Assembly: GCA_934196725.1 (NCBI GenBank)
Contig: CAKPWR010000014.1
Coordinates: 1-48,493 of the forward strand
From: an uncultured Prevotella sp.
Lineage (GTDB): Bacteria > Bacteroidota > Bacteroidia > Bacteroidales > Bacteroidaceae
Direction: 5' to 3'
DNA length: 48,493 bases
The stretch's first letter is position 1, and the number at the start of each line of letters is the position of its first letter. This document shows positions 37,320 through 46,013 of the stretch, piece after piece. Under the pieces are notes generated by a model that was not told the origin of the DNA, did not search any database, and saw nothing but the letters and a program-made list of their open reading frames with translations. Both the position numbers and the translations under genes were made by a program.

Positions 37320-38936
37320 ATGAAAAGAATATTATTCGCCATTTCATTGATGGCGGCAACAACAGCTTCTTTTGCCCAGGTGGCAAAACCAATGGAAGAT
37401 GTCAACAAGGTTATCGACAATACTGCGGACAGTCTGAACAAGGCGATGACCGCACGAATCCAGCCGGGAACCAGCAGAAAGGGCAACAACCCGGTGCTCT
37501 TCCTGATAGGTAACTCTACCATGCGCAATGGTACCCTGGGTAATGGAAACAACGGTCAGTGGGGCTGGGGATACTACGAGCACGAGTTCTTTGATGCCAA
37601 CAAGATTACGGTAGAGAACCAGGCGCTCGGAGGTATGAGCAGCCGTACTTTCTACAACCGTCTGTGGCCGGATGTGCGCAAGGGCATCAAGGCAGGCGAC
37701 TGGGTAATCATCTCCATCGGTCATAACGACAATGGTCCATACGATAGCGGCAGAGCCCGTGCCAGCATCCCTGGCATCGGCAAGGATTCGCTCAATGTCA
37801 CCATCAAGGAGACGGGTGTGAAGGAGACCGTTTATACTTACGGTGAATACATGCGCAAATACATCAACGACTGTAAGGCGCTGGGTGCTCATCCTATCCT
37901 GATGTCGTTGACTCCACGTGATGCCTACGATGAGAATGATAAGATAGTTCGTGTCAACAAGACTTTCGGCTTGTGGGCAAAGCAGGTGGCTGAACAGGAA
38001 GGCGTTCCTTTCGTAGATTTGAACGAGATTTCTGCAGCCAAGCTCGACAGCTATGGTCATTGGAAGGAGAAGTATCATTTCTTCACCGACCATATCCACA
38101 CTTCCCGTTTCGGAGCGATGATGAATGCCCGTTCGGCAGCCGAGGGATTGGCTGAGAGCAAGGACCCAAGTCTGGCTCCATTGCAGGCGATGATGATCAA
38201 TGTGGCTTTGCCTGTAGAGAATTTCAAGCGTGAGCCGGGCAAACCTGTTGTCTTCTTCACAGGCGACAGTACCGTGAAGAATGCCGATAAGGAAGAAGAC
38301 GGCATGTGGGGCTGGGGCTCTCAGGCTTACACCATCTTCAACCCAAAGAAGATTACCTGCGTAAATGCAGCCAAGGCTGGTCGCAGTTCCCGTTCTTATC
38401 TTAATGAAGGAAGATGGGAGAAGGTGTATAACAGTCTTCAGCCAGGCGATTACGTGCTTATCGAGTTCGGTCATAACGACATCTGTTCTATGACTGATAA
38501 GAAGATGCGTGGTTCCATTCCTTGTGCCAAGGATACCTGTCATGTTTATCAGATGGAAGAGAGCAAGCAGTATGAGGTGGTTTATTCTTTCGGATGGTAC
38601 CTGAAGAAGTTTATCCAGGATGTGCGTGAGAAGGGTGCTACCCCAATCCTCGTTTCGCTGACTCCTCGCAACGAGTGGCCTCATGGCAAGATGGAGCGCC
38701 GTAACGACACCTACGGCAAGTGGTATCGTGAGGTGGTAGATGAGACTGGTGTTGCCTTCCTCGATCTCCACAACATCGCTGCTGATTCTTACGATAAGAT
38801 AGGGAAGGAGAAGGTGAAGGCTTATTACAAGAAAGATCATACCCACACCAGTCTGAAGGGTGCCCAGCACAATGCCAAGTGTGTGGCTAAGGGCTTGAAG
38901 AAAATGAAGAGTCCTTTGGCGAAGTATCTTAAATAA
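37320..38936 (+). CDS. Tandem-domain rhamnogalacturonan acetylesterase (CE12-CE12)
   Basis: The 538-residue secreted protein (signal peptide ending SFAQ, residue 20) contains two complete SGNH-hydrolase domains. Domain 1 (about 55-280) has the nucleophile in IGNSTM (Ser66), GHND at 134-137 and the Asp257/His260 pair in DHIH. Domain 2 (about 308-535) has GDSTV (Ser317), GHND at 384-387 and Asp506/His509 in DHTH. CE12 enzymes remove acetyl groups from the galacturonate of RG-I, opening the backbone to lyases. Both domains keep all catalytic residues, so both may be active, perhaps on different acetyl positions. It lies 75 bp after the PL11 gene and only 8 bp before the next, in a likely operon. 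A related double-domain layout is known among Bacteroides RG-I PULs, as far as I recall. Confidence 0.9.
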   Translation: MKRILFAISLMAATTASFAQVAKPMEDVNKVIDNTADSLNKAMTARIQPGTSRKGNNPVLFLIGNSTMRNGTLGNGNNGQWGWGYYEHEFFDANKITVENQALGGMSSRTFYNRLWPDVRKGIKAGDWVIISIGHNDNGPYDSGRARASIPGIGKDSLNVTIKETGVKETVYTYGEYMRKYINDCKALGAHPILMSLTPRDAYDENDKIVRVNKTFGLWAKQVAEQEGVPFVDLNEISAAKLDSYGHWKEKYHFFTDHIHTSRFGAMMNARSAAEGLAESKDPSLAPLQAMMINVALPVENFKREPGKPVVFFTGDSTVKNADKEEDGMWGWGSQAYTIFNPKKITCVNAAKAGRSSRSYLNEGRWEKVYNSLQPGDYVLIEFGHNDICSMTDKKMRGSIPCAKDTCHVYQMEESKQYEVVYSFGWYLKKFIQDVREKGATPILVSLTPRNEWPHGKMERRNDTYGKWYREVVDETGVAFLDLHNIAADSYDKIGKEKVKAYYKKDHTHTSLKGAQHNAKCVAKGLKKMKSPLAKYLK

Positions 38937-38944
38937 AAAATAAT

Positions 38945-41900
38945 ATGAAGCAAATAGCAATCTTGGGATTGATGGCGAACATGGTTTTGCCGATGGTTTC
39001 TGCGGAGGTTGTCCGTCAATCCTCCTATTATCCGGAAGGCAATGCCTTTGTTTGTGTGAATGGTAACAATCGCTATACCCGTGCTCTTTATGGGAGTACG
39101 GCAGAATGGCGAGTGGAGACCAGCGACCGTCCTATCTTTGCTACTTACAAGAAAAACCAGACGGGCAATATCCGATTCCGAATTTCGGATGGGGAACAGA
39201 CGATGTGGCTCGATGAAGCTGAATATTGCAAGGCGAGTTATGAAGCAGGACGTCGTGACTATCTCTTGAAAGACAAGCGATGGGATAAGGGAGAGTTGAT
39301 TGTTTCTCTCTTGGCTTTCCCCGATGCAGAAGGTGCCATCTGGCGTTTTACGGCTCGTGGATTCGGGGCAGGAAAAATGAAAGTAGAGGCGGTACTGAGC
39401 GAAACCGCTGTGCCTAAACCTACACGTTCGGGCGACATTGGAAGCTTCCTAAAGCCGGGAACCTTTGAGCCTGCAATATCGCAGACGGCTGTTCTGGGAG
39501 CGGTTTCGAAATCTCTTCCTGCTGCTCATTCTTCCCGTTCATCCTCTTCTTCGGAGCAAATCTTCTATTTCTCTATAGATGGAGCAAATGGACTTTCTAC
39601 GGCAGAAAATGCCCAGATGCAGCCACGGTTTGATGCTGCTGAGACGTGGAGAAACAAGCTGGCTTCTTCCGTGGTCTTCAAGACTCCTGATGCCTATCTC
39701 AATACGGTTGGAGGAGCTTTGGTGATGGCTGCTGATGGAGCTTGGGACGGTAAGGTGTGGCAGCATGGGGCTGTGGGCTGGCGCATGTCGCTGCCAGGGT
39801 GGAGAGGTGCCTATATGGGCGATTTCCTCGGCATGCAGGATAGACAGCGCATCCACTTCGAAGCCTATGCCAAAAGTCAGGTAACCGCTGTGCCTGTTAC
39901 CGAACCGCACCTCATGGACGAAAAGAACAACCTGGCTCGCGGAACCTACAAATGGGGTACTCCTATGTATAGCAACGGTTATGTCTGCAGAAATCCGGAG
40001 AAGAATCATCAGTTCCATCATTATGACATGAACCTGGTTTATATAGATGAACTGCTTTGGCACTTCCAGTTTGATGCAGATACGGCTTATATGCGCAAGA
40101 TGTGGCCAGTCATCCAGCGTCATCTGGCTTGGGAGAAGCAGGCTTGGGATCCCGACAACGATGGTCTTTATGATGCCTATTGCTGTATCTGGGCAAGTGA
40201 TGCCCTGCAATACAACAGTGGTGCCGTGACCCATTCTTCCGCCTATAACTATCGGGCTAATCTTCTGGCAGCTCGCATCGCCGGAATCATCGGTGAGAAT
40301 CCGCAACCTTATCAGGAGGAAGCCGATAGGATTCTGAAAGCCATGAACGAAAGATTATGGCTGAAGGATGCCGGACATTGGGCGGAATATCAGGACTTCA
40401 TGGGACTGAAGCGTGTGCATCGCGATGCGGCGCTCTGGAGCATCTATACCCCGATAGACTGTGGGGCAGGAACTCCTGAACAGAACTATCGGGCAACCCG
40501 ATATATCGACCGGCATATTCCGCATATCCCTTATATATATAATAAGGTGGAATATCAGACCCTGAGCACTTCTGATTGGGCTCCTTACGAATGGAGCATC
40601 AACAATGTGGCAATGGCTGAAGTGATGCATACCGTTCTGGCTTACTACCAGGCGGGCAGAACGGAAGAGGCTTATCAGTTGCTGAAGGCAAATATCCTCG
40701 ATTTCATGTATCTTGGTTCAAGTCCTGCCAACTTCGGACAGTTATCGAAGATGGATGTTGCCACAGGTGAAGGCTATCGTGATTTTGCCGATGTTACCGG
40801 CATTTCGTCCCGTGCCCTTATCCAAGGTTTGTATGGTATAACGCCTAACGCTTTGGAGGGTGAGTGCATCATCCGTCCGGGATTCCCTGCAGCCTGGGAT
40901 AGTGCTTCGGTGCATACTCCTTATCTCGATTATTCGTTCAAGCGGGTGAACGGGAAGGAGATTTTCGATATCAAACAGAATTTCAAGCAGCCTTTGAAGA
41001 TTGTGATTCGTCAGAATATGGGAGAAGGAAAGTATCTGGATACTGCTTTCTCTACCGAAAAGGTACAGCATATCGAATTGCCGGTGGTCAAGTTTGAGGA
41101 AGAAGAGAAAAGAACGTTGGATGGGAAATATACGTTGGCGGAAAGTATCGCAGAGCAATCGGTGGATGTCTGGGCTTCTACCAAGGGCGTGGGCAACGAC
41201 TTTGACGAGCTGAAGCCGGAAGAGTGCCGATGGGTGAACATGGACAAGGCGTTTAATGCAAACGTAAGCGACATCTTCAAGAACCTGTATCTCTCGCCTC
41301 GTTCGCCATATACTACACTCTGTGTGCCAACCCAGGGCATCGGCGACTGGTGTTCTACCAAGAAAACGGCAAACATCGATGATACGAAGTTCAGAAGTCT
41401 TATCAAGGACGGGGTGTTCATGGCGAAAATAGATGACGATTTACCGTTCCGTTCTCCAAAGGAAGGCAGGAATATCGCCTATACTTCTCTCTGGGACAAC
41501 TATCCGGATAGCATCTCCGTCATGTTGAAGGGCAAGGCTTCTCATGCTTATCTCCTGATGGCAGGTTCTACCAATCCGATGCAGTATGCTATAGAAAATG
41601 CGGTGGTAAGAGTAGAATATGCTGATGGAACCAGGGATGAACTGATGCTGACTCCACCGGTTAACTGGTGTCCGATAGAGCAGGATTTTCTGGAGAATGC
41701 CACTGCCTTCCCGCAGCCGGAACTTCGTCCTTATCGCATAGGTCTGGCATCGGGCAAGGTGAGTCGTCATCTCTTCCATGATCTTCATCTGGAAGTCAAC
41801 AGAAACATGGCTGATGTGCCGGGTTTCAAGAAAGCTGTGGCTGAGATAGATGGTGGAGCTGCGATATTGCTCGATATGCCGTTGGACGGAAAGAAGAAAT

Positions 41901-41974
41901 TGAAGCGTTTGACTTTGAGGGCGCTCAGTAATGAAGTGGTTATTGGATTGATGGGTATTACCTTGCAAAAATAG
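38945..41974 (+). CDS. DUF4450-like secreted protein, probable alpha/alpha-barrel glycosidase
   Basis: A 1009-residue protein with a type I signal peptide (about 1-20, ending VSA). It matches my memory of the DUF4450 family, whose members open with a VRQSSYYPEGNAFVCVNGNN-like motif followed by RALYGS and SDRPIF. Residues ~20-215 are beta-rich. A serine-rich stretch (SSRSSSSSEQ near 200) leads to a helical region of about 400 residues (YDMNLVYIDELLWHFQFDAD, WDPDNDGLYDAYCCIWASDA, NYRANLLAARIAG, YEWSINNVAMAEVMHTVLAY), typical of an (alpha/alpha)6-barrel glycosidase. The C-terminal ~270 residues look beta-rich. The gene starts 8 bp after the CE12-CE12 gene. In this setting a role in trimming RG-I ends or side chains is plausible. 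Catalytic residues cannot be assigned with confidence. Confidence 0.75.
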   Translation: MKQIAILGLMANMVLPMVSAEVVRQSSYYPEGNAFVCVNGNNRYTRALYGSTAEWRVETSDRPIFATYKKNQTGNIRFRISDGEQTMWLDEAEYCKASYEAGRRDYLLKDKRWDKGELIVSLLAFPDAEGAIWRFTARGFGAGKMKVEAVLSETAVPKPTRSGDIGSFLKPGTFEPAISQTAVLGAVSKSLPAAHSSRSSSSSEQIFYFSIDGANGLSTAENAQMQPRFDAAETWRNKLASSVVFKTPDAYLNTVGGALVMAADGAWDGKVWQHGAVGWRMSLPGWRGAYMGDFLGMQDRQRIHFEAYAKSQVTAVPVTEPHLMDEKNNLARGTYKWGTPMYSNGYVCRNPEKNHQFHHYDMNLVYIDELLWHFQFDADTAYMRKMWPVIQRHLAWEKQAWDPDNDGLYDAYCCIWASDALQYNSGAVTHSSAYNYRANLLAARIAGIIGENPQPYQEEADRILKAMNERLWLKDAGHWAEYQDFMGLKRVHRDAALWSIYTPIDCGAGTPEQNYRATRYIDRHIPHIPYIYNKVEYQTLSTSDWAPYEWSINNVAMAEVMHTVLAYYQAGRTEEAYQLLKANILDFMYLGSSPANFGQLSKMDVATGEGYRDFADVTGISSRALIQGLYGITPNALEGECIIRPGFPAAWDSASVHTPYLDYSFKRVNGKEIFDIKQNFKQPLKIVIRQNMGEGKYLDTAFSTEKVQHIELPVVKFEEEEKRTLDGKYTLAESIAEQSVDVWASTKGVGNDFDELKPEECRWVNMDKAFNANVSDIFKNLYLSPRSPYTTLCVPTQGIGDWCSTKKTANIDDTKFRSLIKDGVFMAKIDDDLPFRSPKEGRNIAYTSLWDNYPDSISVMLKGKASHAYLLMAGSTNPMQYAIENAVVRVEYADGTRDELMLTPPVNWCPIEQDFLENATAFPQPELRPYRIGLASGKVSRHLFHDLHLEVNRNMADVPGFKKAVAEIDGGAAILLDMPLDGKKKLKRLTLRALSNEVVIGLMGITLQK

Positions 41975-42048
41975 TTATAAAAAAGCGTTTTTGAACTATA
42001 TTCAGATTAGAAGGACAAAAAGCATAAAAAACATAGTGTCTTTTTTCG

Positions 42049-42057
42049 TATCTTTGC
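42049..42057 (+). promoter_or_regulatory. Promoter -7 element of the CE12/GH2 pair
   Basis: TATCTTTGC fits the -7 consensus and would give a leader of about 50 nt before 42111. The -33 box is not clear. ACTATATTCAGATT (41995-42008) lies about 50 bp upstream and resembles sites before the two PL11 genes. Confidence 0.65.
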
Positions 42058-42110
42058 CCTCGAATTTAATAATAACCATAACAATAATAAATTAGGATTC
42101 GATAAACAAA

Positions 42111-43367
42111 ATGAAGACAAGAAATTTTTTATTCACCAGTCTGCTGGTGCTGGCTTCTTCTGTAGCTGCCAATGCCCAAACTTTTGATATTGATATGTTG
42201 AAGGCACAGCCTGTTTATTCCGCTGAAAAGGGCCAGGGATATGACATCTTGGCTGCTCCAAAGGCAAAGAGCAATGCGCCTTTCTTCTATTCCGTGAAGG
42301 TGGCAGATGGCAACTATAAGGTGACCGTGGTGCTTGGTTCCAGGAAGAAGGCGGGCAAGACCGTAGTTCGTGCAGAGAACCGTCGTTTGATGCTCGACGA
42401 GGTGAGCACCAAGAAGGGTGAGTTCAAGACTTACTCTTTCATCGTGAACAAGCGCAGCCCTTATATCAATGAAAAAATGAAAGTGAGAATCAAGCCTCGC
42501 GAGAAGGATTACTTAACCTGGGATGAGAAATTGACCCTGGAGTTTACAGGTGCTGCCCCTGCGGTGAAGAGCATCAAGGTGGAGCCTGCTTCGGCAGAGA
42601 CCACCACCGTGTTCCTTTGTGGCAACTCTACGGTAGTTGACCAGTTTACGGAGCCATACGCTTCATGGGGACAGATGGTGACCCGCTGGTTTGGGCCTGA
42701 GGTGGCTATCTCAAACCATGCCGAGAGCGGATTGACTGCCGGTTCCTTCCTTGCCTCCAACCGCCTGGACAAGGTGTTGGCGATGATGAAGAAGGGCGAC
42801 TATGTGATTTGTGAGTTCGGTCATAACGACCAGAAGGAGAAGTCTGCGGGCAGTGGTGCCTGGTATAATTTCTCTTTCAATCTGAAGAAGTTCATCGACG
42901 AGGTCCGCAAGAAGGGTGGCAACATCATCTTTGTAACTCCTACCCAGCGACGCTTCTTCGATAAGGCTACCCATAGCAAGATTCAGGAGACTCATAAGGA
43001 TTATCCTGATGCCATGAGAGCTGTGGCGAAAAGAGAGGGTGTTCCGGTTATCGAACTTCACGATATGACCCGCACTTTCTTCGAGACCTTGGGTTACGAG
43101 AACAGTAAGAAGTCGCTGGTTCACTATCCGGCAAATACTTATCCAAACCAGCCTAAGGCTTTGGAGGATAACACCCACTTCAATCCATACGGTGCCTACG
43201 AGGTGGCTAAGATGGTAGTGATGGGCATGAAGCAGCTCAATCTGCCTATCGTGAAGTATCTTCGTGCTGACTGGAAGGACTTCAATCCTGCGCAGCCAGA
43301 TGATTTCAACAAGTTCGTATGGTATCCATCCGTAAACCAGGATGTGACCAAGCCAGACGGAAATTAA
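42111..43367 (+). CDS. Rhamnogalacturonan acetylesterase, CE12 family, with N-terminal beta domain
   Basis: A 418-residue secreted esterase. After the signal peptide (ending NAQ, about 23), residues ~25-150 form a beta-rich accessory domain (FFYSVKVADGNYKVTVVLG), likely a carbohydrate-binding module. The SGNH catalytic domain follows, with the nucleophile in CGNSTV (Ser173), the AESG block, GHND at 237-240, and Asp353/His356 in DNTH. It deacetylates RG-I like other CE12 members. It is a different subtype from the double-domain esterase at 37320, so the two may be complementary. It has its own promoter at 42049 and is probably cotranscribed with the GH2 gene 86 bp downstream; that gap carries a repeated AACATTGAACTTT but no visible terminator. 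Confidence 0.92.
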   Translation: MKTRNFLFTSLLVLASSVAANAQTFDIDMLKAQPVYSAEKGQGYDILAAPKAKSNAPFFYSVKVADGNYKVTVVLGSRKKAGKTVVRAENRRLMLDEVSTKKGEFKTYSFIVNKRSPYINEKMKVRIKPREKDYLTWDEKLTLEFTGAAPAVKSIKVEPASAETTTVFLCGNSTVVDQFTEPYASWGQMVTRWFGPEVAISNHAESGLTAGSFLASNRLDKVLAMMKKGDYVICEFGHNDQKEKSAGSGAWYNFSFNLKKFIDEVRKKGGNIIFVTPTQRRFFDKATHSKIQETHKDYPDAMRAVAKREGVPVIELHDMTRTFFETLGYENSKKSLVHYPANTYPNQPKALEDNTHFNPYGAYEVAKMVVMGMKQLNLPIVKYLRADWKDFNPAQPDDFNKFVWYPSVNQDVTKPDGN

Positions 43368-43453
43368 TACTTTAAACATTGAACTTTGAGCTTTGAACAT
43401 TGAACTTTATGATTAGTTCTTATGCTTCAAATCTCATATAAAATGAATTTGGA

Positions 43454-45922
43454 ATGAATAAAAAGACAATACTTTTCGCCTCGTTGCTGCTGGGCGGTTT
43501 GCCTTTGGTGGGAACCCTTTCGGCTGATGCGGCGGTTCGCGATACCATCAGCATCAACCAGGGATGGCAGTTCCATCGAGGTGATGTGAAGAATATCTCA
43601 GAGTTGAAATCAACCCAGAGCGGGGATGATGTGGTGAATCTGCCACATGATTTCCTGATAGGACAGGATTGGGTGGCTCCGGATGCCAGCGAGCGACCTG
43701 ACAATAGCGATGCGGGCAGCAATGTGCGCAGTCGATTGAGTTCCCGTGGATTCAAGGAGATGGGCATCGGCTGGTATCGTTATGAGCTTACGCCTAAGGA
43801 TGAATGGAAGGGAAAGCGAATCGTGCTCGACTTCCAGGGTATCATGCTGGTGGGCGATGTCTATCTGAACGGTAAGCGAATCGGTGGTACCGACTATGGA
43901 TACCTGGGCTTCGACATCGATTTAAGCAAACTCTTGAAATGGGGACAGCCTAACGAAATCGCAGTCAAGGCGGATACGCAAAATCCAAGCAACTCCCGTT
44001 GGTTTACGGGTGCCGGTCTCTATCGTGATGTCAACCTCATCGTTACCAGCAAGGATCTGTTCTTCCCTCGCCATCCGCTCTTTATCCGTACACAGGGCAA
44101 CAAGGAGGTGAAGATCAAGGCGGAAATCATCAACCAGCAGAAGGTGGCTAAGGGACAGACGGCTGCCAAGATGCCGGTGGGCGTTCGCATCCTCGATGCC
44201 GATGGCAAGGTGGTGGCTGAGCAGAAGAACGACATCCACTTCAATGCCAAGTGGAGAGACAGAGAGTATGAATTGCCAAGTATCTCTTTGGAGAATGCCA
44301 AGTTGTGGTCGCCGGATTCACCTTATTTATATACTGCCGAGGTGACGCTTTATGATAGCGAGGGCAATATCGCCGACCAGATTAAGGAGCCGTTTGGTGT
44401 TCGTACCATCGAAATCGTTCCGCAGAAGGGCTTGCTGGTGAATGGCAAGAAGGTACTCCTCAAGGGCTATGCTAACCATCATACCCTCGGTGCCCTGGGT
44501 GCTGCAGCCTATCCGCGTGCCATCGAGAAGCGATTGAAACTGATGAAGGAATTCGGAATGAACCATATCCGCACCTCTCATAATCCATACAGCGAGGACT
44601 TCCTGAAACTCTGTGATAAGTATGGCATCCTGGTGGTGGATGAACTTTACGACAAGTGGCTCACCCAGTATGCCGGTGGCAGAGTGGATTGGGAGAGTCT
44701 CTGGCAGAAGGATGTTCCTGAGTGGGTGAAGCGAGACAGAAACCATCCTTCGGTGGTGATGTGGAGCTTGGGAAATGAGTTGCAGCAGTATAGCAACCTG
44801 CCTTTCAACGATTGGGGCGTTACGGCCTATAAGCTCCAGAAGGAGTTGCTGCACCGTTATGACGATACCCGACTCACCACCGTGGCGATGCATCCGCGCT
44901 ATCGAAACCTGGAGACGGATTCCATTCCTGCCGATCTGGCAATAGAGACAGAGGTGAACTCATATAACTACCGCTACATGTACTTCCCTGGTGACAGCAA
45001 GCGCTATCCGGAGAAAACATTCTATCAGAGTGAGGCGAGTGTGGCTGCCATGGGACCAAACTTCTACGAGATGGATCTCGACAAGGTGATAGGTCTTGCC
45101 TATTGGGGCGCCATCGATTACCTGGGCGAGAGCATGGGATGGCCGATTAAGGGTTGGAACCAGGGTGTGTTCGACCTTTCTCTTCAGCCAAAGCCTGATG
45201 CCTACTTCGTGAAGAGTATGTTTAGCGAAGAGCCTGTCGTGCATATCGGAGTCATCGAAAAGTCGGGTGGCAACATCCAGTGGAATGGCATCAATGTTTC
45301 TGCCGGAAAGCTTTCTGAAAACTGGAACCGTGAGGCTGGCGAGAAGGTTTCGCTCTATACCTATACCAATGGCGACGAGGTGGTACTCTTCCTGAACGGC
45401 AAGAGTCTGGGTGTGAAGAAGAACAGTAACGACCCTAAGCTCCGTGCTCGCATCAAGTGGGACAACGTCGCCTATGCTCCAGGTACTTTGGTGGCCGTGG
45501 CTAAGAAGAACGGTAAGGTGGTGGCTCGCCATCAGATAGAAACCACGGGCGAGGCTGTGGCTCTGAAGCTGGTTCCGGACGTAGAGACCTGGCATGCTGA
45601 TGGTAAGGATCTGATGCATGTTCGCATCTATGCCGTAGATAAGAAGGGCAGAAGAGTGCTGAACGTGAAGGATGCCAAGGCATTCGACAAGTTGACTTTC
45701 GCCGTAAAGGGCGATGCGAATATCGTGGCGGTGGATAATGGAAATATCGCTTCTGATGAACTTCATATCGGAAAGACCCAGTTGGAGAAGACCATTCAGC
45801 GCAATCTCTTCCAGGGTTCCGCCCTCGTGATATTGAGAGCCGGTGATAAACCTGGAAAGATAGAACTTTCGGTAGCTGGTGAAAAGATGAAAGCCAGAAA
45901 GCTGGTTCTGAATACGAAATAA
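43454..45922 (+). CDS. GH2-family beta-galactosidase, secreted
   Basis: The 822-residue protein has a signal peptide (about 1-26) and the GH2 domain order: a jelly-roll sugar-binding domain (about 30-195, VNLPHDFLIGQDW, GWYRYEL, VYLNGKRIG), an Ig-like domain (about 205-320), a TIM barrel (about 325-595) with HIRTSHNPYSEDFL and the acid/base in WSLGNEL (Glu442), the probable nucleophile Glu527 in YQSEAS, then C-terminal beta domains (about 600-820). In RG-I PULs such enzymes remove galactose from galactan or arabinogalactan side chains, or single galactosyl substituents on the backbone. It is the last gene of the PUL and ends at a bidirectional terminator. Beta-galactosidase is the commonest activity of this subgroup, but beta-glucuronidase or other GH2 specificities cannot be excluded. 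Confidence 0.9.
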   Translation: MNKKTILFASLLLGGLPLVGTLSADAAVRDTISINQGWQFHRGDVKNISELKSTQSGDDVVNLPHDFLIGQDWVAPDASERPDNSDAGSNVRSRLSSRGFKEMGIGWYRYELTPKDEWKGKRIVLDFQGIMLVGDVYLNGKRIGGTDYGYLGFDIDLSKLLKWGQPNEIAVKADTQNPSNSRWFTGAGLYRDVNLIVTSKDLFFPRHPLFIRTQGNKEVKIKAEIINQQKVAKGQTAAKMPVGVRILDADGKVVAEQKNDIHFNAKWRDREYELPSISLENAKLWSPDSPYLYTAEVTLYDSEGNIADQIKEPFGVRTIEIVPQKGLLVNGKKVLLKGYANHHTLGALGAAAYPRAIEKRLKLMKEFGMNHIRTSHNPYSEDFLKLCDKYGILVVDELYDKWLTQYAGGRVDWESLWQKDVPEWVKRDRNHPSVVMWSLGNELQQYSNLPFNDWGVTAYKLQKELLHRYDDTRLTTVAMHPRYRNLETDSIPADLAIETEVNSYNYRYMYFPGDSKRYPEKTFYQSEASVAAMGPNFYEMDLDKVIGLAYWGAIDYLGESMGWPIKGWNQGVFDLSLQPKPDAYFVKSMFSEEPVVHIGVIEKSGGNIQWNGINVSAGKLSENWNREAGEKVSLYTYTNGDEVVLFLNGKSLGVKKNSNDPKLRARIKWDNVAYAPGTLVAVAKKNGKVVARHQIETTGEAVALKLVPDVETWHADGKDLMHVRIYAVDKKGRRVLNVKDAKAFDKLTFAVKGDANIVAVDNGNIASDELHIGKTQLEKTIQRNLFQGSALVILRAGDKPGKIELSVAGEKMKARKLVLNTK

Positions 45923-45960
45923 ACTGTTTGATAAGAATACTTAATAAACTATTTGATAAC

Positions 45961-45994
45961 AATAAAGGTCGCCAAAATTGTGGCGACCTTTATT
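45961..45994. terminator. Bidirectional intrinsic terminator between GH2 and the antiporter gene
   Basis: AATAAAGGTCGCCA (45961-45974) and its exact complement TGGCGACCTTTATT (45981-45994) enclose a 6-nt loop. An A-rich left side and T-rich right side allow termination in both directions, matching the convergent genes. Just before it, a near-repeat (CTGTTTGATAAGAA and CTATTTGATAACAA) is present. Confidence 0.9.
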
Positions 45995-46013
45995 ATTGTT
46001 GGAATATCTTGGA

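Noticed and set aside
37344..38960. Antisense open frame of 538 codons opposite the double CE12 esterase
   Set aside because: The plus-strand frame contains two full SGNH catalytic sets; the antisense translation shows no signal peptide or known motif.
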